37,119 nt of DNA from Actinomycetota bacterium. Lineage in GTDB: Bacteria; Actinomycetota; Actinomycetes; S36-B12. Positions within the stretch are counted from its first letter, which is position 1, and every line of letters begins with the position of its first letter. The notes below the pieces were generated by a model. The model was not told the DNA's origin and made no database searches. It saw only the letters and a program-made list of their open reading frames with translations. Below are positions 7,429 to 16,808 of the stretch, one piece after another. Location of the stretch: positions 1-37,119 of the forward strand of contig JAUXRN010000106.1 of assembly GCA_030681835.1 (NCBI GenBank). The letters are read 5' to 3'. Made by a program: the position numbers and the translations under genes.

Positions 7429-9141
7429 TCAGAAGACGGGAGTCTCGACGTATGAGCCGAAGACGTCACGTAGCGCACCCGTGATCTCTCCCATCGACAG
7501 ATGTGCCCGCACGGCCTCAATGGTGGCGGGCATGAGGTTTGCCTCCTTGTCCTGAGCCACGCGTAGGAGTGTGTCGAGTGCAGCGCTCGCTCTAACCGGA
7601 TCGCGACCAGCGCGGAGCTGCTGAAGTCGTGTGATTTGGCGCGACTCAGACTCTGGATCGAGCTGGTGGGTCTCGATCTTCTCACCAGGTCCGTCGTCGA
7701 TGTACTTGTTGACCCCGATGACTGGTCGTTCTCCACTGGCCTTTCGTCGCGCGAAGTCATAAGCGGTGTCTGAAATCTCCCGTTGGAAGTAGCCCTGGTC
7801 AATTGCTGCTTCAACACCTCCCATTTCTTCGACGTGTTGCATGATGTCTTCGATGCCGCGTTCAATCTCGTCCGTTAGGGCCTCGACATAGTACGAGCCA
7901 CCAAGTGGATCAATAACGTTCGTGACGTTGGTTTCATCGGCGATGATCTGCTGAGTCCGGAGTGCGATCTTCATCGCAGTCTCGCTCGGGATCGTGTACG
8001 CCTCGTCCAATCCGTTGGTATGGAGCGACTGCGCTCCGCCGAGAACTGCCGATAGTGCCTGCAAGGTCGTGCGGATAATGTTGTTCATGGGCTGCGGTTT
8101 GGTGAGGGTAGCCGCAGCGGTTTGGGCGTGGAAGCGCAGGCGCATCGAGTTTGGCATCTTCGCGCCGAAGCGCTCTTTCATCATCTTCGCGTAGTAGCGA
8201 CGGACCGCACGAAACTTGGCAGCCTCCTCGAAGAAGTCCGCCTGGCTGACGAAGAAGAACGACAGGCGAGATGCGAATTCGTCGACGTCAACGCCCGCCG
8301 CAACGACATCCTCGACATAGGCCCGCGTAATCGCCATCGTGAAGGCGACCTCCTGTAGTGCGCTCCCGCCGGCCTCGCTGATGTGGTACCCGCTGATGTT
8401 GACTGGGTTGTAGCGCGCCATATGTTCAGCGCAATAGATGATGCAGTCACGTACGATTCGCATGCTTGGCCTAACAGGAAAGATCCACTCCTTCTGAGCG
8501 ACGTATTCCTTTAGAATGTCGTTCTGAATCGTTCCGGAGAGTTTGTTGAGGTCGTATCCGCGGTCTTCCGCGACCGCCACGTACATCGCGAGCAGGATCC
8601 AGGCTGAGGGATTGATTGTCATTGACACTGAGATATTTTCCAGATCGATACCGTCGAAGAGTGCGGCCATATCCGGAAGCGTGTCGATGGCGACGCCCTC
8701 GCGTCCCACCTCCCCGAGGCTCATTGCGTCGTCGCTGTCGAGGCCCATCAACGTGGGCATATCGAAGTCGACCGATAATCCGGTCTGGCCCTGCTCAATC
8801 AGATATCGAAATCTCATGTTCGTTTCTTCCGCTTGACCGAAGCCGGCGATCTGACGCATCGTCCAGTTTCGGCCGCGATACATGGTCGGATAGGGCCCCC
8901 GCGTGTAGGGGTAACGGCCGGGAAGTCCGATCTCATGCCAGTTGCTCGGCAAGTGTTCGGGCGTGTAGACACGGTTGACGGGAAGGCCGCTACCGGTGAC
9001 GTAGGCATCTTTGGACTCCGGCGCCCGCACCGTGAAATCGGCCAGCTCGTTCAACTCCCAGTCCGCTCGCTCCTTGCACACCGCATGCACGAGGGCGTCG
9101 CTCCGAAGCAGTAGACCATCTCGTTCGTTAGGCCCGGTCAT
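7429..9141 (-). CDS. hcmA: 2-hydroxyisobutyryl-CoA mutase, large (substrate-binding) subunit
   Basis: A 570-residue B12-dependent acyl-CoA mutase large subunit without its own cobalamin domain; that is supplied by hcmB. The TIM barrel is complete (YPTMYRGRNWTMRQIAGFG, GQTGLSVDFDMPTLMG, SVSMTINPSAW, INISGYHISEAG). Methylmalonyl-CoA mutase has Tyr in RQYAGF, but here it is Ile98. In the barrel segment GLSVAFD the Ala is replaced by Asp125. These match Ile90 and Asp117 of Aquincola tertiaricarbonis HcmA (same 27-residue spacing), which define 2-hydroxyisobutyryl-CoA mutase. The expected reaction is reversible conversion of 2-hydroxyisobutyryl-CoA and 3-hydroxybutyryl-CoA. It lies 43 bp after its GTPase chaperone gene, and GGAGAT precedes the ATG. 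Length matches HcmA (about 560). Confidence 0.88.
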   Translation of the reverse strand: MTGPNERDGLLLRSDALVHAVCKERADWELNELADFTVRAPESKDAYVTGSGLPVNRVYTPEHLPSNWHEIGLPGRYPYTRGPYPTMYRGRNWTMRQIAGFGQAEETNMRFRYLIEQGQTGLSVDFDMPTLMGLDSDDAMSLGEVGREGVAIDTLPDMAALFDGIDLENISVSMTINPSAWILLAMYVAVAEDRGYDLNKLSGTIQNDILKEYVAQKEWIFPVRPSMRIVRDCIIYCAEHMARYNPVNISGYHISEAGGSALQEVAFTMAITRAYVEDVVAAGVDVDEFASRLSFFFVSQADFFEEAAKFRAVRRYYAKMMKERFGAKMPNSMRLRFHAQTAAATLTKPQPMNNIIRTTLQALSAVLGGAQSLHTNGLDEAYTIPSETAMKIALRTQQIIADETNVTNVIDPLGGSYYVEALTDEIERGIEDIMQHVEEMGGVEAAIDQGYFQREISDTAYDFARRKASGERPVIGVNKYIDDGPGEKIETHQLDPESESRQITRLQQLRAGRDPVRASAALDTLLRVAQDKEANLMPATIEAVRAHLSMGEITGALRDVFGSYVETPVF

Positions 9142-9184
9142 GGCAGACGATCTCCTCTGTTGCTGTAGTTGGAATCGTGTATCG

Positions 9185-10159
9185 CTAGCAGTTTGCGATG
9201 GGTCCGGCGATCAACTTCCTGGCCGCGCTCACCGGATCGGATTGCCGTGACACGACCGTTTCCACGGCCGCATCGAACGCCGTATCTCCGGTACGGAAGC
9301 GGCCGAGTACAAGCTCTTCGGCCGCCCACCGAATTCGCGTTGCTGCGTTTCGACGATGGCTGTCGGTGCGTGCGCCATTCCCTGCCAGCCACGCGGCATG
9401 GTCGTCGAATATTCGCATGAGGTCGTCGATCCCTTCATGACTTGACGCGACCGTCTGCTGAATCGGCACCTTCCACTGGCCCTCACGATGTGGGGAATGG
9501 CGCACGACGTCTCGAATCTCGGCGACGGTCCGATCGGCACCTGGACGATCCGACTTGTTGACAACGTGAATGTCCGCAATTTCGAGTAATCCGGCCTTGA
9601 TCGCCTGGACCTCGTCCCCCAAGCCCGGGACGCTGACGACAGCGATCGTCTGCGCCACGCTAATGACGTCGACCTCGGCCTGCCCGACGCCGACGGTCTC
9701 CAGAATCACAACGTCCATACCAGCTGCATCGAGGACGCTTACGCCATCGAGCACGGCCCGAGACAGACCGCCGAGGGCCCCGCGCGTGGCCATCGAACGG
9801 ATGAACACGTCGGGGTCACTCCCGAGATCGGACATTCGAATCCGATCTCCCAGGATCGCGCCGCCTGTGATCACGCTCGAAGGATCAACCGCGAGGATTC
9901 CCAGGCTGCGCCCCGTCCGTCGGTAGGCGGCGGCCAGCCCAGCAACCAACGTGCTCTTTCCGCTGCCTGCCGGGCCGGTGACCCCGACGACATGGGCACG
10001 GCCAGTCGCGTGATGGAGTGCCGCCAAGAGATCGTTGACGGCTGGAGTCCTGCGCTCGACCTGTGTCAGCATACGGGCAATCGCGCCGTGTTCGCCGTCG
10101 AGCACGCGTGCAACTATGTCTGAGTCGTCCGCCATGTACGCGGACGGCGCAAGGGACAT
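9185..10159 (-). CDS. meaB: MeaB/ArgK-type GTPase, B12 mutase chaperone (MeaH-like)
   Basis: A G3E-type P-loop GTPase of the MeaB/ArgK family. These proteins guard B12 mutases, gate adenosylcobalamin loading and eject inactivated cofactor. Motifs: Walker A GPAGSGKST, the switch region DPSS and DRIRM, a Walker B/switch II region ETVGVGQAEVDV, and the guanine-specificity motif NKSD. From the ATG at 10159 it has 324 residues, the family length. This start lies 8 bp after the ligase stop. A GTG at 10210 (341 residues) and an ATG at 10135 are alternatives, and none has a strong ribosome site. Its place between hcl and hcmA points to the hydroxyisobutyryl-CoA mutase as its client, as with MeaH of A. 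tertiaricarbonis. Confidence 0.88.
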   Translation of the reverse strand: MSLAPSAYMADDSDIVARVLDGEHGAIARMLTQVERRTPAVNDLLAALHHATGRAHVVGVTGPAGSGKSTLVAGLAAAYRRTGRSLGILAVDPSSVITGGAILGDRIRMSDLGSDPDVFIRSMATRGALGGLSRAVLDGVSVLDAAGMDVVILETVGVGQAEVDVISVAQTIAVVSVPGLGDEVQAIKAGLLEIADIHVVNKSDRPGADRTVAEIRDVVRHSPHREGQWKVPIQQTVASSHEGIDDLMRIFDDHAAWLAGNGARTDSHRRNAATRIRWAAEELVLGRFRTGDTAFDAAVETVVSRQSDPVSAARKLIAGPIANC

Positions 10160-10167
10160 CGGCCGGT

Positions 10168-11622
10168 TCAAGGTGAGACCTTCGGCATCGTCAAATCGCC
10201 TGCGGTCCACAGCTCTCGGCCGTCGATAACACGCCTCGCCTTGAATTCAGTACGCTCGAACGTGCCCTTCGGCTTCGGAACGACTTGGGCACCGACTCCT
10301 AGGACGGTACGCAGCCGTTCGGAAAGATCGGCACACCATGTGTCGACAGAGGAACCTGTGTCCGCGATGTTCTCGTGCTCGACCTCGACCACGAGAACAT
10401 CCATTGTTTGGTCCCGGCTTATCACGATCCGATGTTCACCGCCGTAGGCCTGATCGCCCATGACGACGTCGTCAATCGCGCTGGGGTAGATGTTCTCGCC
10501 TCGCACAACGAACATGTCGTCGATGCGCCCGTAGATGCCACGAGGCAAGAACGGGTACGTGCGACCACGTTCGGCCGATGGGGCCTCCCAATCTGTGAGG
10601 TCGTTCGAGAGCAATCGGATCATCGGCTGCGACGTGCGTTCCATCGTCGTATATATGGGTGTGCCTTGTGATCCGTACGGCACCCGGCGCAGCGTTTGTG
10701 GATCGCAGACCTCGGTGTACACGAGATCCTGCCAGCACATCAGGCCCGGAGCGTCGGCTGACGATCCGAGATGCATCCAAGGGCTGACCTCGGCCATGCT
10801 TCCTGAGTCGTAGACCGCAGCACCGAACGCAGAACTGATCCTCGTGCGGATCGACGGGATACTCGCCCCCGGCTCGCCTGAGAAGAATAACAGGCGTAGT
10901 CCGAGGTCCCGTGGGTCGATTCCAGCCTCCGTGGCGACCTCGGCCAGACGTAGTGCATACGACGGCGTCCCGTAGAAGACATCGACCTTCATCTGCTGCA
11001 TCCACCGGACGGTTCTGAGTGTTTGACCTGCGACACCGGCACCGAAGGGAAACACTGTGGCGCCCAAGCGCTCCGCGCCGAGATATGCGCCCCACGACCC
11101 CCAGTAGAGGGCGAGTGGGGAGCCGATGATTACCGTGTCTTGCGGCCGAATTCCCATGCCCCACATCACGCGTGCGTGCGCGTTGGCGATGGAGTTCCAG
11201 TCTCGCCTGTTCACTCCAAAAGTGGTCGGCCGGCCGGTCGTCCCCGACGTCCCATTGATATGTTTTACCTCGGATGGCGCCACGCATAGATAACTGCCAA
11301 ATGGCTCGTTCATTGCCTGATCAGCGCGTAACTCTTCTTTTCGAACTACGGGAACTTGCTCGAACGCCTCCCAACTGGTGATGTCCTGAGGTTCGAGTCC
11401 GGCGTCGCGCCACTTGCTCTTATAGAACTCCGATCGATCCCAGGCGTAAGACATAACCTGCTGTACGCGTCTCAACAAGAGCTCATCGCGTTCGTCAGCA
11501 TCCATAGTTTCGCGAACCGGGAACCAGTGCACCTGGTCATCAACCGGCCGGTACCCGTCGTCGTATTTGGGTGGCCAAGTCCAATCCTCAAGGGCTTTGG
11601 ACTCCGAGACGAGCGATGCCAT
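10168..11622 (-). CDS. hcl: 2-hydroxyisobutyrate-CoA ligase (PaaK-like AMP-forming)
   Basis: A 484-residue adenylate-forming CoA ligase of the phenylacetate-CoA ligase (PaaK) type. The AMP-binding loop is NGTSGTTGRPTTF near residues 123-135. A D-S-G-S-M-A-E segment and the hinge-region GRIDDMFVVRGENIYPSAI follow. The C-terminal lid ends with KGTFERTEFKARRV, with a possible catalytic Lys. PaaK-like ligases that activate 2-hydroxyisobutyrate occur beside hcmAB in known degraders, so ATP-dependent formation of 2-hydroxyisobutyryl-CoA is the likely reaction. The specificity comes from context, not from a residue I can read. Its ATG overlaps the hcmB stop by one base (TAATG), a sign of tight coupling. 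Confidence 0.82.
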   Translation of the reverse strand: MASLVSESKALEDWTWPPKYDDGYRPVDDQVHWFPVRETMDADERDELLLRRVQQVMSYAWDRSEFYKSKWRDAGLEPQDITSWEAFEQVPVVRKEELRADQAMNEPFGSYLCVAPSEVKHINGTSGTTGRPTTFGVNRRDWNSIANAHARVMWGMGIRPQDTVIIGSPLALYWGSWGAYLGAERLGATVFPFGAGVAGQTLRTVRWMQQMKVDVFYGTPSYALRLAEVATEAGIDPRDLGLRLLFFSGEPGASIPSIRTRISSAFGAAVYDSGSMAEVSPWMHLGSSADAPGLMCWQDLVYTEVCDPQTLRRVPYGSQGTPIYTTMERTSQPMIRLLSNDLTDWEAPSAERGRTYPFLPRGIYGRIDDMFVVRGENIYPSAIDDVVMGDQAYGGEHRIVISRDQTMDVLVVEVEHENIADTGSSVDTWCADLSERLRTVLGVGAQVVPKPKGTFERTEFKARRVIDGRELWTAGDLTMPKVSP

Positions 11623-12050
11623 TATCGTGATCTCACTGGAACCATGCGGAGCACCGTCTCGACGATCGACTCTGGCGGCGTGTCTTGCCCTAGCACTGCA
11701 GCGACACCCAGACGATGCAACTCCTCCACGTCCTCATCAGGCATCACGCCACCCGCCAGAAGAGTGAATCTGTGAGGCTCGGGCAGAGCGTCTAAGAGAT
11801 CGAAGATGCGTCGAAAGATCGACATGTGCGCGCCCGAGAGCAGACTCACACCGAGCACGTCAACGTCCTCTTGGACGGCCGCTGCGACGACCTGGTCAGG
11901 ACTGCGATGCAACCCTGTGTAAATGACCTCCATACCTGCATCCCTGAGCGTTCTGGCGACGACTTTCACCCCTCGGTCATGTCCGTCCAGCCCGATTTTT
12001 GCCAGCATCACGCGGATGGGGATTTCCCGATTGCTGACCGTTTGACTCAT
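11622..12050 (-). CDS. hcmB: 2-hydroxyisobutyryl-CoA mutase, small (cobalamin-binding) subunit
   Basis: A 142-residue cobalamin-binding subunit. The base-off/His-on motif is D22-G-H24-D-R-G27, with His24 as the lower axial cobalt ligand. It is followed by the SLLSGAH segment and LLAGGVMP, which complete the Rossmann-like B12 fold. HcmB of A. tertiaricarbonis is about 136 residues, so the length fits. The ATG at 12050 with AAGGAA upstream is chosen over a frame start at 12119, which would add 23 residues and run through the operator. It is first in the minus-strand operon, 29 bp downstream of a palindromic operator. It would dimerise with HcmA, as in other split mutases. Confidence 0.9.
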   Translation of the reverse strand: MSQTVSNREIPIRVMLAKIGLDGHDRGVKVVARTLRDAGMEVIYTGLHRSPDQVVAAAVQEDVDVLGVSLLSGAHMSIFRRIFDLLDALPEPHRFTLLAGGVMPDEDVEELHRLGVAAVLGQDTPPESIVETVLRMVPVRSR

Positions 12051-12500
12051 GGAGATTCCTTCGCAGTGGGCCGACAATGCTATGGTCAGACCATAGTATG
12101 CACAGTCCAATGAGCGCAAGAAGACGCGGGCGTGGTTCAGCCCTTAGAGCCGGATGGGCGGTTGCATGGGCACATGCTTGGTCGCTGCTCGAGTTATCCG
12201 CGACCCAGTGGTGTTCGCAGCAACCGCTTCGCCAATGGGACAGCGAAGACGACGAGTGATTGTGCTACGGATGCGTCGGCGATCAACGATGCCCAGGGCG
12301 CACCTGCGACGTCGGTCGTATACCGGCACATCGTCTGCTTCGTGCTCCGAAGTCATCTTGGTGTATGCCGCCAATCGAATTCGGGTGGCCGCGACTCGTC
12401 CGGTTTTCGGTAGGTGGAACGAACTCGGACCTACATTCATCGACGCTGGGTTTATTAGCTGAGGTCGAGTCCCTCGGATTACCCTTCTGAAGGGGGAAGT
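12051..12500. other. Divergent intergenic region between hcm and ccr operons
   Basis: A 450-bp spacer between two divergent operons with no convincing gene; small open frames on both strands resemble nothing known. It holds the FadR-type palindrome near hcmB. Beside ccr it holds a short inverted repeat CCCTTC-T-GAAGGG (12482-12494), whose right arm runs into the purine-rich AGGGGGAA before the ccr GTG. A structure there could affect ccr translation. The ccr promoter must lie here, but no clear -35/-10 pair stands out. Confidence 0.5.
12080..12096. promoter_or_regulatory. FadR/GntR-type operator upstream of hcmB
   Basis: A perfect inverted repeat CTATGGTC-A-GACCATAG. Its core TGGTCAGACCA fits the TNGTNNNACNA consensus of FadR-subfamily GntR regulators. 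It lies 29 bp upstream of the hcmB ATG, and a -10-like TACTAT on the minus strand overlaps one arm, so binding would probably repress the hcm operon. No GntR gene is present in the window. The regulator family is inferred from the half-site only. Confidence 0.55.
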
Positions 12501-13835
12501 GTGCAGGCGTTACTGGATGCCATTCTTGCGGGTGCTTCGGCGGAGACCTTTGCGGCGCTTGACGTTCCTGATACGTATCGGGCGGTGACGATCCACCGGG
12601 ATGAGCAGACCATGTTCGATGGGTTGGCCTCGCACCAGAAGGATCCGCGTCGGTCGATCCATGTGGAGGAGGTGCCGACGCCGCAGTTGGCTGCTGGCGA
12701 GGCGTTGATCGCGGTGATGGCGTCGAGCATCAACTACAACACGGTGTGGTCGAGCATCTTCGAGCCGGTGTCCACGTTCGGGTTCCTGGATCGGTATGCC
12801 AGGAGCACCCCCGATGCCCGGCGTCATGATCTGCCCTATCACGTGATCGGCTCGGATGCGTCCGGGGTGGTGCTCCGCACCGGACCTGGGGTCAGTGTGT
12901 GGCAGCCCGGTGATCGGGTGGTGGCGCACTGCCTGAGCGTGGATCTGGAGTCCCCGTTCGGGCACAACGACACGATGCTCGATCCCGAGCAGCGGATCTG
13001 GGGCTTCGAGACCAACTTTGGTGGCCTGGCCGAGCTGGCCATCGTCAAGGCGAACCAGTTGATGCCCAAACCCGAGCACCTGACCTGGGAGGAGGCCGCC
13101 GCCCCTGGCCTGGTGAACTCCACCGCCTACCGGCAACTGGTCTCCCGCAACGGCGCCGACATGAAGCAGGGCGACGTCGTGCTGATCTGGGGCGCGTCCG
13201 GCGGCCTGGGCTCGTATGCGACGCAGTACGCGGTCAACGGAGGCGCGATCCCGGTGTGCGTCGTGAGCTCACCGCAGAAGGCCGACCTGTGTCGGGCGAT
13301 GGGCGCCGAGCACATCATCGACCGCTCCGCCGAGGGCTACCAGTTCTGGTCCGACGAGCACACCCAGGACCCCCGCGAATGGCAGCGGCTGGGCAAGAAG
13401 ATCCGCCAGCTCACCGGCGGCGACGACCCCGACATCGTCTTCGAGCACCCGGGCCGCGAGACCTTCGGCGCGTCGGTCTACGTCACCCGCAAGGGCGGCA
13501 CCATCGTCACCTGCGCCTCCACCAGCGGCTACATGCACGAGTACGACAACCGGTACCTGTGGATGAGCCTCAAGCGGATCATCGGCAGCCACTTCGCGAA
13601 CTACCGCGAGGCCTACGAGGCCAACCGGCTCATCGCCCGCGGCATGATCCACCCCACCGTCTCCCAAACCTTCCCCCTCGATGACGCCGGCGAAGCCGCC
13701 TACCAGGTCCACCGGAACGCCCACCAGGGCAAAGTCGCTGTCCTCGCCCTCGCCCCCGAACCCGGACTCGGCATCACCCAACCCGACCTCCGAAACCAGC
13801 ACATCATCCAGATCAACCGATTCCGGCATCGCTGA
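12501..13835 (+). CDS. ccr: Crotonyl-CoA carboxylase/reductase
   Basis: A 444-residue Ccr of the medium-chain dehydrogenase/reductase family. It reductively carboxylates crotonyl-CoA with CO2 and NADPH to ethylmalonyl-CoA, the key step of the ethylmalonyl-CoA pathway. Family stretches are nearly canonical: [58 protein letters not shown] (NADPH loop) and [10 protein letters not shown]. The CO2-pocket residues known from Kitasatospora Ccr (Asn81, Phe170, Glu171, His365) appear here as Asn80, Phe169, Glu170 and His364. The GTG at 12501 is preceded by AGGGGGAA at very short spacing. The stop overlaps the ecm ATG by one base (TGATG). Third positions are G/T-rich at the 5' end and C-rich at the 3' end. 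Confidence 0.96.
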   Translation: MQALLDAILAGASAETFAALDVPDTYRAVTIHRDEQTMFDGLASHQKDPRRSIHVEEVPTPQLAAGEALIAVMASSINYNTVWSSIFEPVSTFGFLDRYARSTPDARRHDLPYHVIGSDASGVVLRTGPGVSVWQPGDRVVAHCLSVDLESPFGHNDTMLDPEQRIWGFETNFGGLAELAIVKANQLMPKPEHLTWEEAAAPGLVNSTAYRQLVSRNGADMKQGDVVLIWGASGGLGSYATQYAVNGGAIPVCVVSSPQKADLCRAMGAEHIIDRSAEGYQFWSDEHTQDPREWQRLGKKIRQLTGGDDPDIVFEHPGRETFGASVYVTRKGGTIVTCASTSGYMHEYDNRYLWMSLKRIIGSHFANYREAYEANRLIARGMIHPTVSQTFPLDDAGEAAYQVHRNAHQGKVAVLALAPEPGLGITQPDLRNQHIIQINRFRHR

Positions 13836-15812
13836 TGCGAGACAAGCCGTGGGTCATGCGGACCTATGCGGGGCATTCGTCCGCGCGTGAGTCGAATGCC
13901 CTGTATCGACGGAAGATCGAGAAGGGACAGACGGGTCTGTCGATCGCCTTCGATCTCCCGACGCAGACGGGCTACGACCCTGATCACCCCCTTGCTGTCG
14001 GCGAGGTCGGGAAAGTCGGAGTGCCCGTGACGTGTGTCCAAGACATGAGGGCTCTCCTCGACGGGATCCCCCTTGACCGCATGAATACATCGATGACGAT
14101 CAACGCGACAGCGATGTGGCTCCTCGCGTTGTACGTAACCGTTGCTGACGAGCGAGGCGTCGACCGAGCCATGCTGGCAGGGACGACGCAAAACGACATC
14201 ATCAAGGAATATCTCTCGCGCGGCACCTACGCGTTCCCTCCCGGACCGTCCATGCGATTGGCGACCGACACGATTGCCTGGAGTGTCTCGAACACGCCTC
14301 GATGGAATCCGATCAACATTTGCTCCTATCACTTACAAGAGGCCGGTGCGACGCCCGTGCAGGAGGTCGCATTCGCGTTGTCGACGGCGATCGCGGTACT
14401 CGACGCGGTGCGCGACTCCGGCCACGTGCCCCGTGAACAGATCGCCGATGTCGTCGTCCGAATTTCGTTCTTCGTCAACGCGGGCATCCGTTTCGTCGGC
14501 GAGGTCTGCAAGATGCGGGCGTTCGCTCGGATGCGGAACGAGATCACGCGCGACCGCTACGGCGCTACTGACGAGAAGGCCCGCCGCTTCCGATACGGGG
14601 TGCAAGTCAACTCGCTCGGGCTCACAGAAGCACAGCCGGAGAACAACGTGCAGCGCATAGTCCTGGAGATGCTCGGTGTCACGCTGTCCAAGTCGTCCCG
14701 CGCCCGAGCCGTCCAACTACCGGCATGGAACGAAGCATTGGGGCTACCCAGGCCGTGGGACCAGCAGTCGAGCCTGCGCATGCAGCAGGTGCTAGCGCTG
14801 GAGTCGGACCTGCTCGACTATGAGGACATCTTCGATGGGTCGCACGTGATCGAGGCGACAGTGGACCGCCTTGTCTCGCAAGCGAGCGACGAGATGGCGC
14901 TGATCGAGGCATTGGGTGGCACTGTCGCGGCCGTCGAGTCCGGCTACCTCAAGGGCGAACTCGTCACATCGCACACTGATCGGCGCCGCCGGATCGAGTC
15001 GGGCGACGAGGTCGTCGTCGGGGTGAATCAGTTCACAACGACGGAGCCCAGTCCTTTGACGTCCAACCTCGACACGGCGATCCTCAGAGTCGAGCCCGCG
15101 GTCGAGGAGCGCGCAATCGCTGCTCTCCACGCATGGCGCGCGCAGCGTGACCCGCAGGCCGTCGGAGCGGCACTCGCCTGTCTGCGCGTGGATGCGCACC
15201 GCGACGCGAATCTCATGGATGCCTCGCTGGAATGTGCACGTGCCGGAGTTACGACCGGGGAATGGTCGGAAACGCTGCGTGAGTGCTTCGGGGACTTTCG
15301 AGCACCGACCGGTGTCACCGGAACTGCAGGTTCGGGTGACCGACGTGGGCTCACGGCACTCCGCGCCTCGGTTTCCGCGGCTGAGGAGGAGATTGGGCAT
15401 CCTCCTCGACTGCTTGTCGCCAAGCCGGGACTTGACGGGCACTCGAACGGCGCCGAACAAGTAGTTGTGGCCGCTCGTGACGCGGGATTCGAGGTCATCT
15501 ACCAAGGCATCCGACTGACACCGCAGGAGATCGTCTCCGCGGCAGTCCAGGAGGACGTCGACTGCATTGGGCTGTCGATCCTGTCCGGGTCGCACCTGCA
15601 GATCGTTCCCCCGGATCGTAAATGCGCTGCGCGAAGCCGGCCTGATCAACGTCCCGGTGCTGCTTGGCGGAATTGTTCCCGAGCAGGACGCGCGATTGCT
15701 TGCCGACGCGGGTATCGATGCAGTGTTCACGGCCAAGGACTACGACCTCATCGCCGTCATGACCGAGGTCCTTGCGGTGATCCGAAGGAGCAGGCACCTT
15801 TCGCCTGCTTGA
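13835..15812 (+). CDS. ecm: Ethylmalonyl-CoA mutase, interrupted by a +1 C frameshift
   Basis: A B12-dependent mutase converting (2R)-ethylmalonyl-CoA to (2S)-methylsuccinyl-CoA. The barrel domain carries the Ecm form [10 protein letters not shown] (His after YAG, where methylmalonyl-CoA mutase has Phe), then [26 protein letters not shown] and [17 protein letters not shown]. The C-terminal cobalamin domain has D534-G-H536-S-N-G and GLSILSGSH. At a run of five Cs (15608-15612) the frame shifts. With four Cs it reads on as [25 protein letters not shown] and FTAKDYDL, to the TGA at 15810-15812, giving a normal protein of about 658 residues. As read, the shifted frame runs without a stop into mcl and gives a false 990-codon fusion. 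Either a homopolymer read error or a recent mutation; the rest is well conserved. It overlaps ccr by one base. Confidence 0.88.
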
Positions 15813-15847
15813 TGCTGCCCACCACCGCCCACGAACAGGAGTCGTGC

Positions 15848-16807
15848 ATGTCTGAGCAGTTGCGTTCTCGCCGGTCGAATCTGGCGGTGCCGGGTTCGAG
15901 TCCGAAGATGTTGGACAAGGCCAGGGGTCTGGCGGCTGATCAGGTGTTCATGGACATCGAGGACGCGGTCGCACCGATCGCGAAGCCGGAGGCCCGTAGG
16001 AACATCGTGGCCGCGTTGAATGAGGGTGGGTATGAGGGCAAGGTCCGCTCGGTGCGGGTGAACGACTGGACGACGGCGTGGACGTATTCCGATGTCATCG
16101 AGGTGGTTGGCGGCGCGGGTCCGAACCTGGACTGCATCATGCTGCCGAAGGTGCAGACCGCTGATCAGGTCGTTGCGCTGGATCTGATGCTGACGCAGGT
16201 GGAGAAGAGCAATGGGTTCGAGGTGGGTCGGATCGGGATCGAGGCGCAGATCGAGAACGCGCTGGGTCTGATCAACATTGACGCGATCGCCCAGGCCAGT
16301 CCACGGGTGGAGACGCTGATCTTCGGACCTGCAGATTTCATGGCGTCCATCAACATGAAGTCCCTCGTGGTGGGGGAGCAGCCGCCCGGGTATGACGTGG
16401 GCGATGCGTATCACTACATCCTCATGCGGATCCTCATGGCCGCTCGCGCGTTCGACAAGCAGGCGATCGACGGCCCGTATCTGGCGATCAAGGACCTCGA
16501 GGGATACGCCCGGGTGGCGGGACGCAGTGCGGCGTTGGGGTTCGACGGCAAGTGGGTCCTGCATCCGGGTCAGGTCGACGTCGCGAACGAGGTTTTCAGT
16601 CCCCGGCAGGACGACTACGACCACGCCGAGCTCATCCTCGACGCGTACGACTACTACACGTCCGCAGCCGGTGGCGCGAAGGGCGCCGTCATGCTCGGCG
16701 ACGAGATGATCGACGAGGCGTCGCGGAAGATGGCACTGGTCATCTCCGCCAAGGGTCGCGCCGCCGGCATGGCACGCACCCAGACCTTCGTGGCTCCGGA
16801 GGCGTGA
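15848..16807 (+). CDS. mcl: L-malyl-CoA/beta-methylmalyl-CoA lyase (HpcH/CitE family)
   Basis: A 319-residue CoA lyase of the HpcH/HpaI aldolase and citrate lyase beta family. In the ethylmalonyl-CoA pathway it cleaves beta-methylmalyl-CoA to glyoxylate and propionyl-CoA, and malyl-CoA to glyoxylate and acetyl-CoA. Visible motifs: [30 protein letters not shown], the Mg-binding Glu in [10 protein letters not shown] and Asp in FGPADFMAS, then [13 protein letters not shown]. The start is the ATG at 15848 with AGGAG (15837-15841) 6 bases before it. An apparent continuous frame from ecm upstream is an artefact of the ecm frameshift. mcd starts one base after its stop. Length matches the family (about 318). 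Confidence 0.92.
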   Translation: MSEQLRSRRSNLAVPGSSPKMLDKARGLAADQVFMDIEDAVAPIAKPEARRNIVAALNEGGYEGKVRSVRVNDWTTAWTYSDVIEVVGGAGPNLDCIMLPKVQTADQVVALDLMLTQVEKSNGFEVGRIGIEAQIENALGLINIDAIAQASPRVETLIFGPADFMASINMKSLVVGEQPPGYDVGDAYHYILMRILMAARAFDKQAIDGPYLAIKDLEGYARVAGRSAALGFDGKWVLHPGQVDVANEVFSPRQDDYDHAELILDAYDYYTSAAGGAKGAVMLGDEMIDEASRKMALVISAKGRAAGMARTQTFVAPEA

Positions 16808-16808
16808 G

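Noticed and set aside
7429-12050. Ordinary methylmalonyl-CoA or isobutyryl-CoA mutase operon
   Set aside because: The Ile and Asp active-site residues and the linked PaaK-like ligase fit 2-hydroxyisobutyryl-CoA mutase instead.
12144-12462. Small genes in the hcmB-ccr spacer
   Set aside because: Frames on both strands lack ribosome sites and homology; the region is regulatory.
13835-16807. A single 990-residue mutase-lyase fusion protein
   Set aside because: Homology to the cobalamin domain breaks at a C run and resumes in another frame, and mcl has its own ATG with AGGAG. The fusion is a frameshift artefact.
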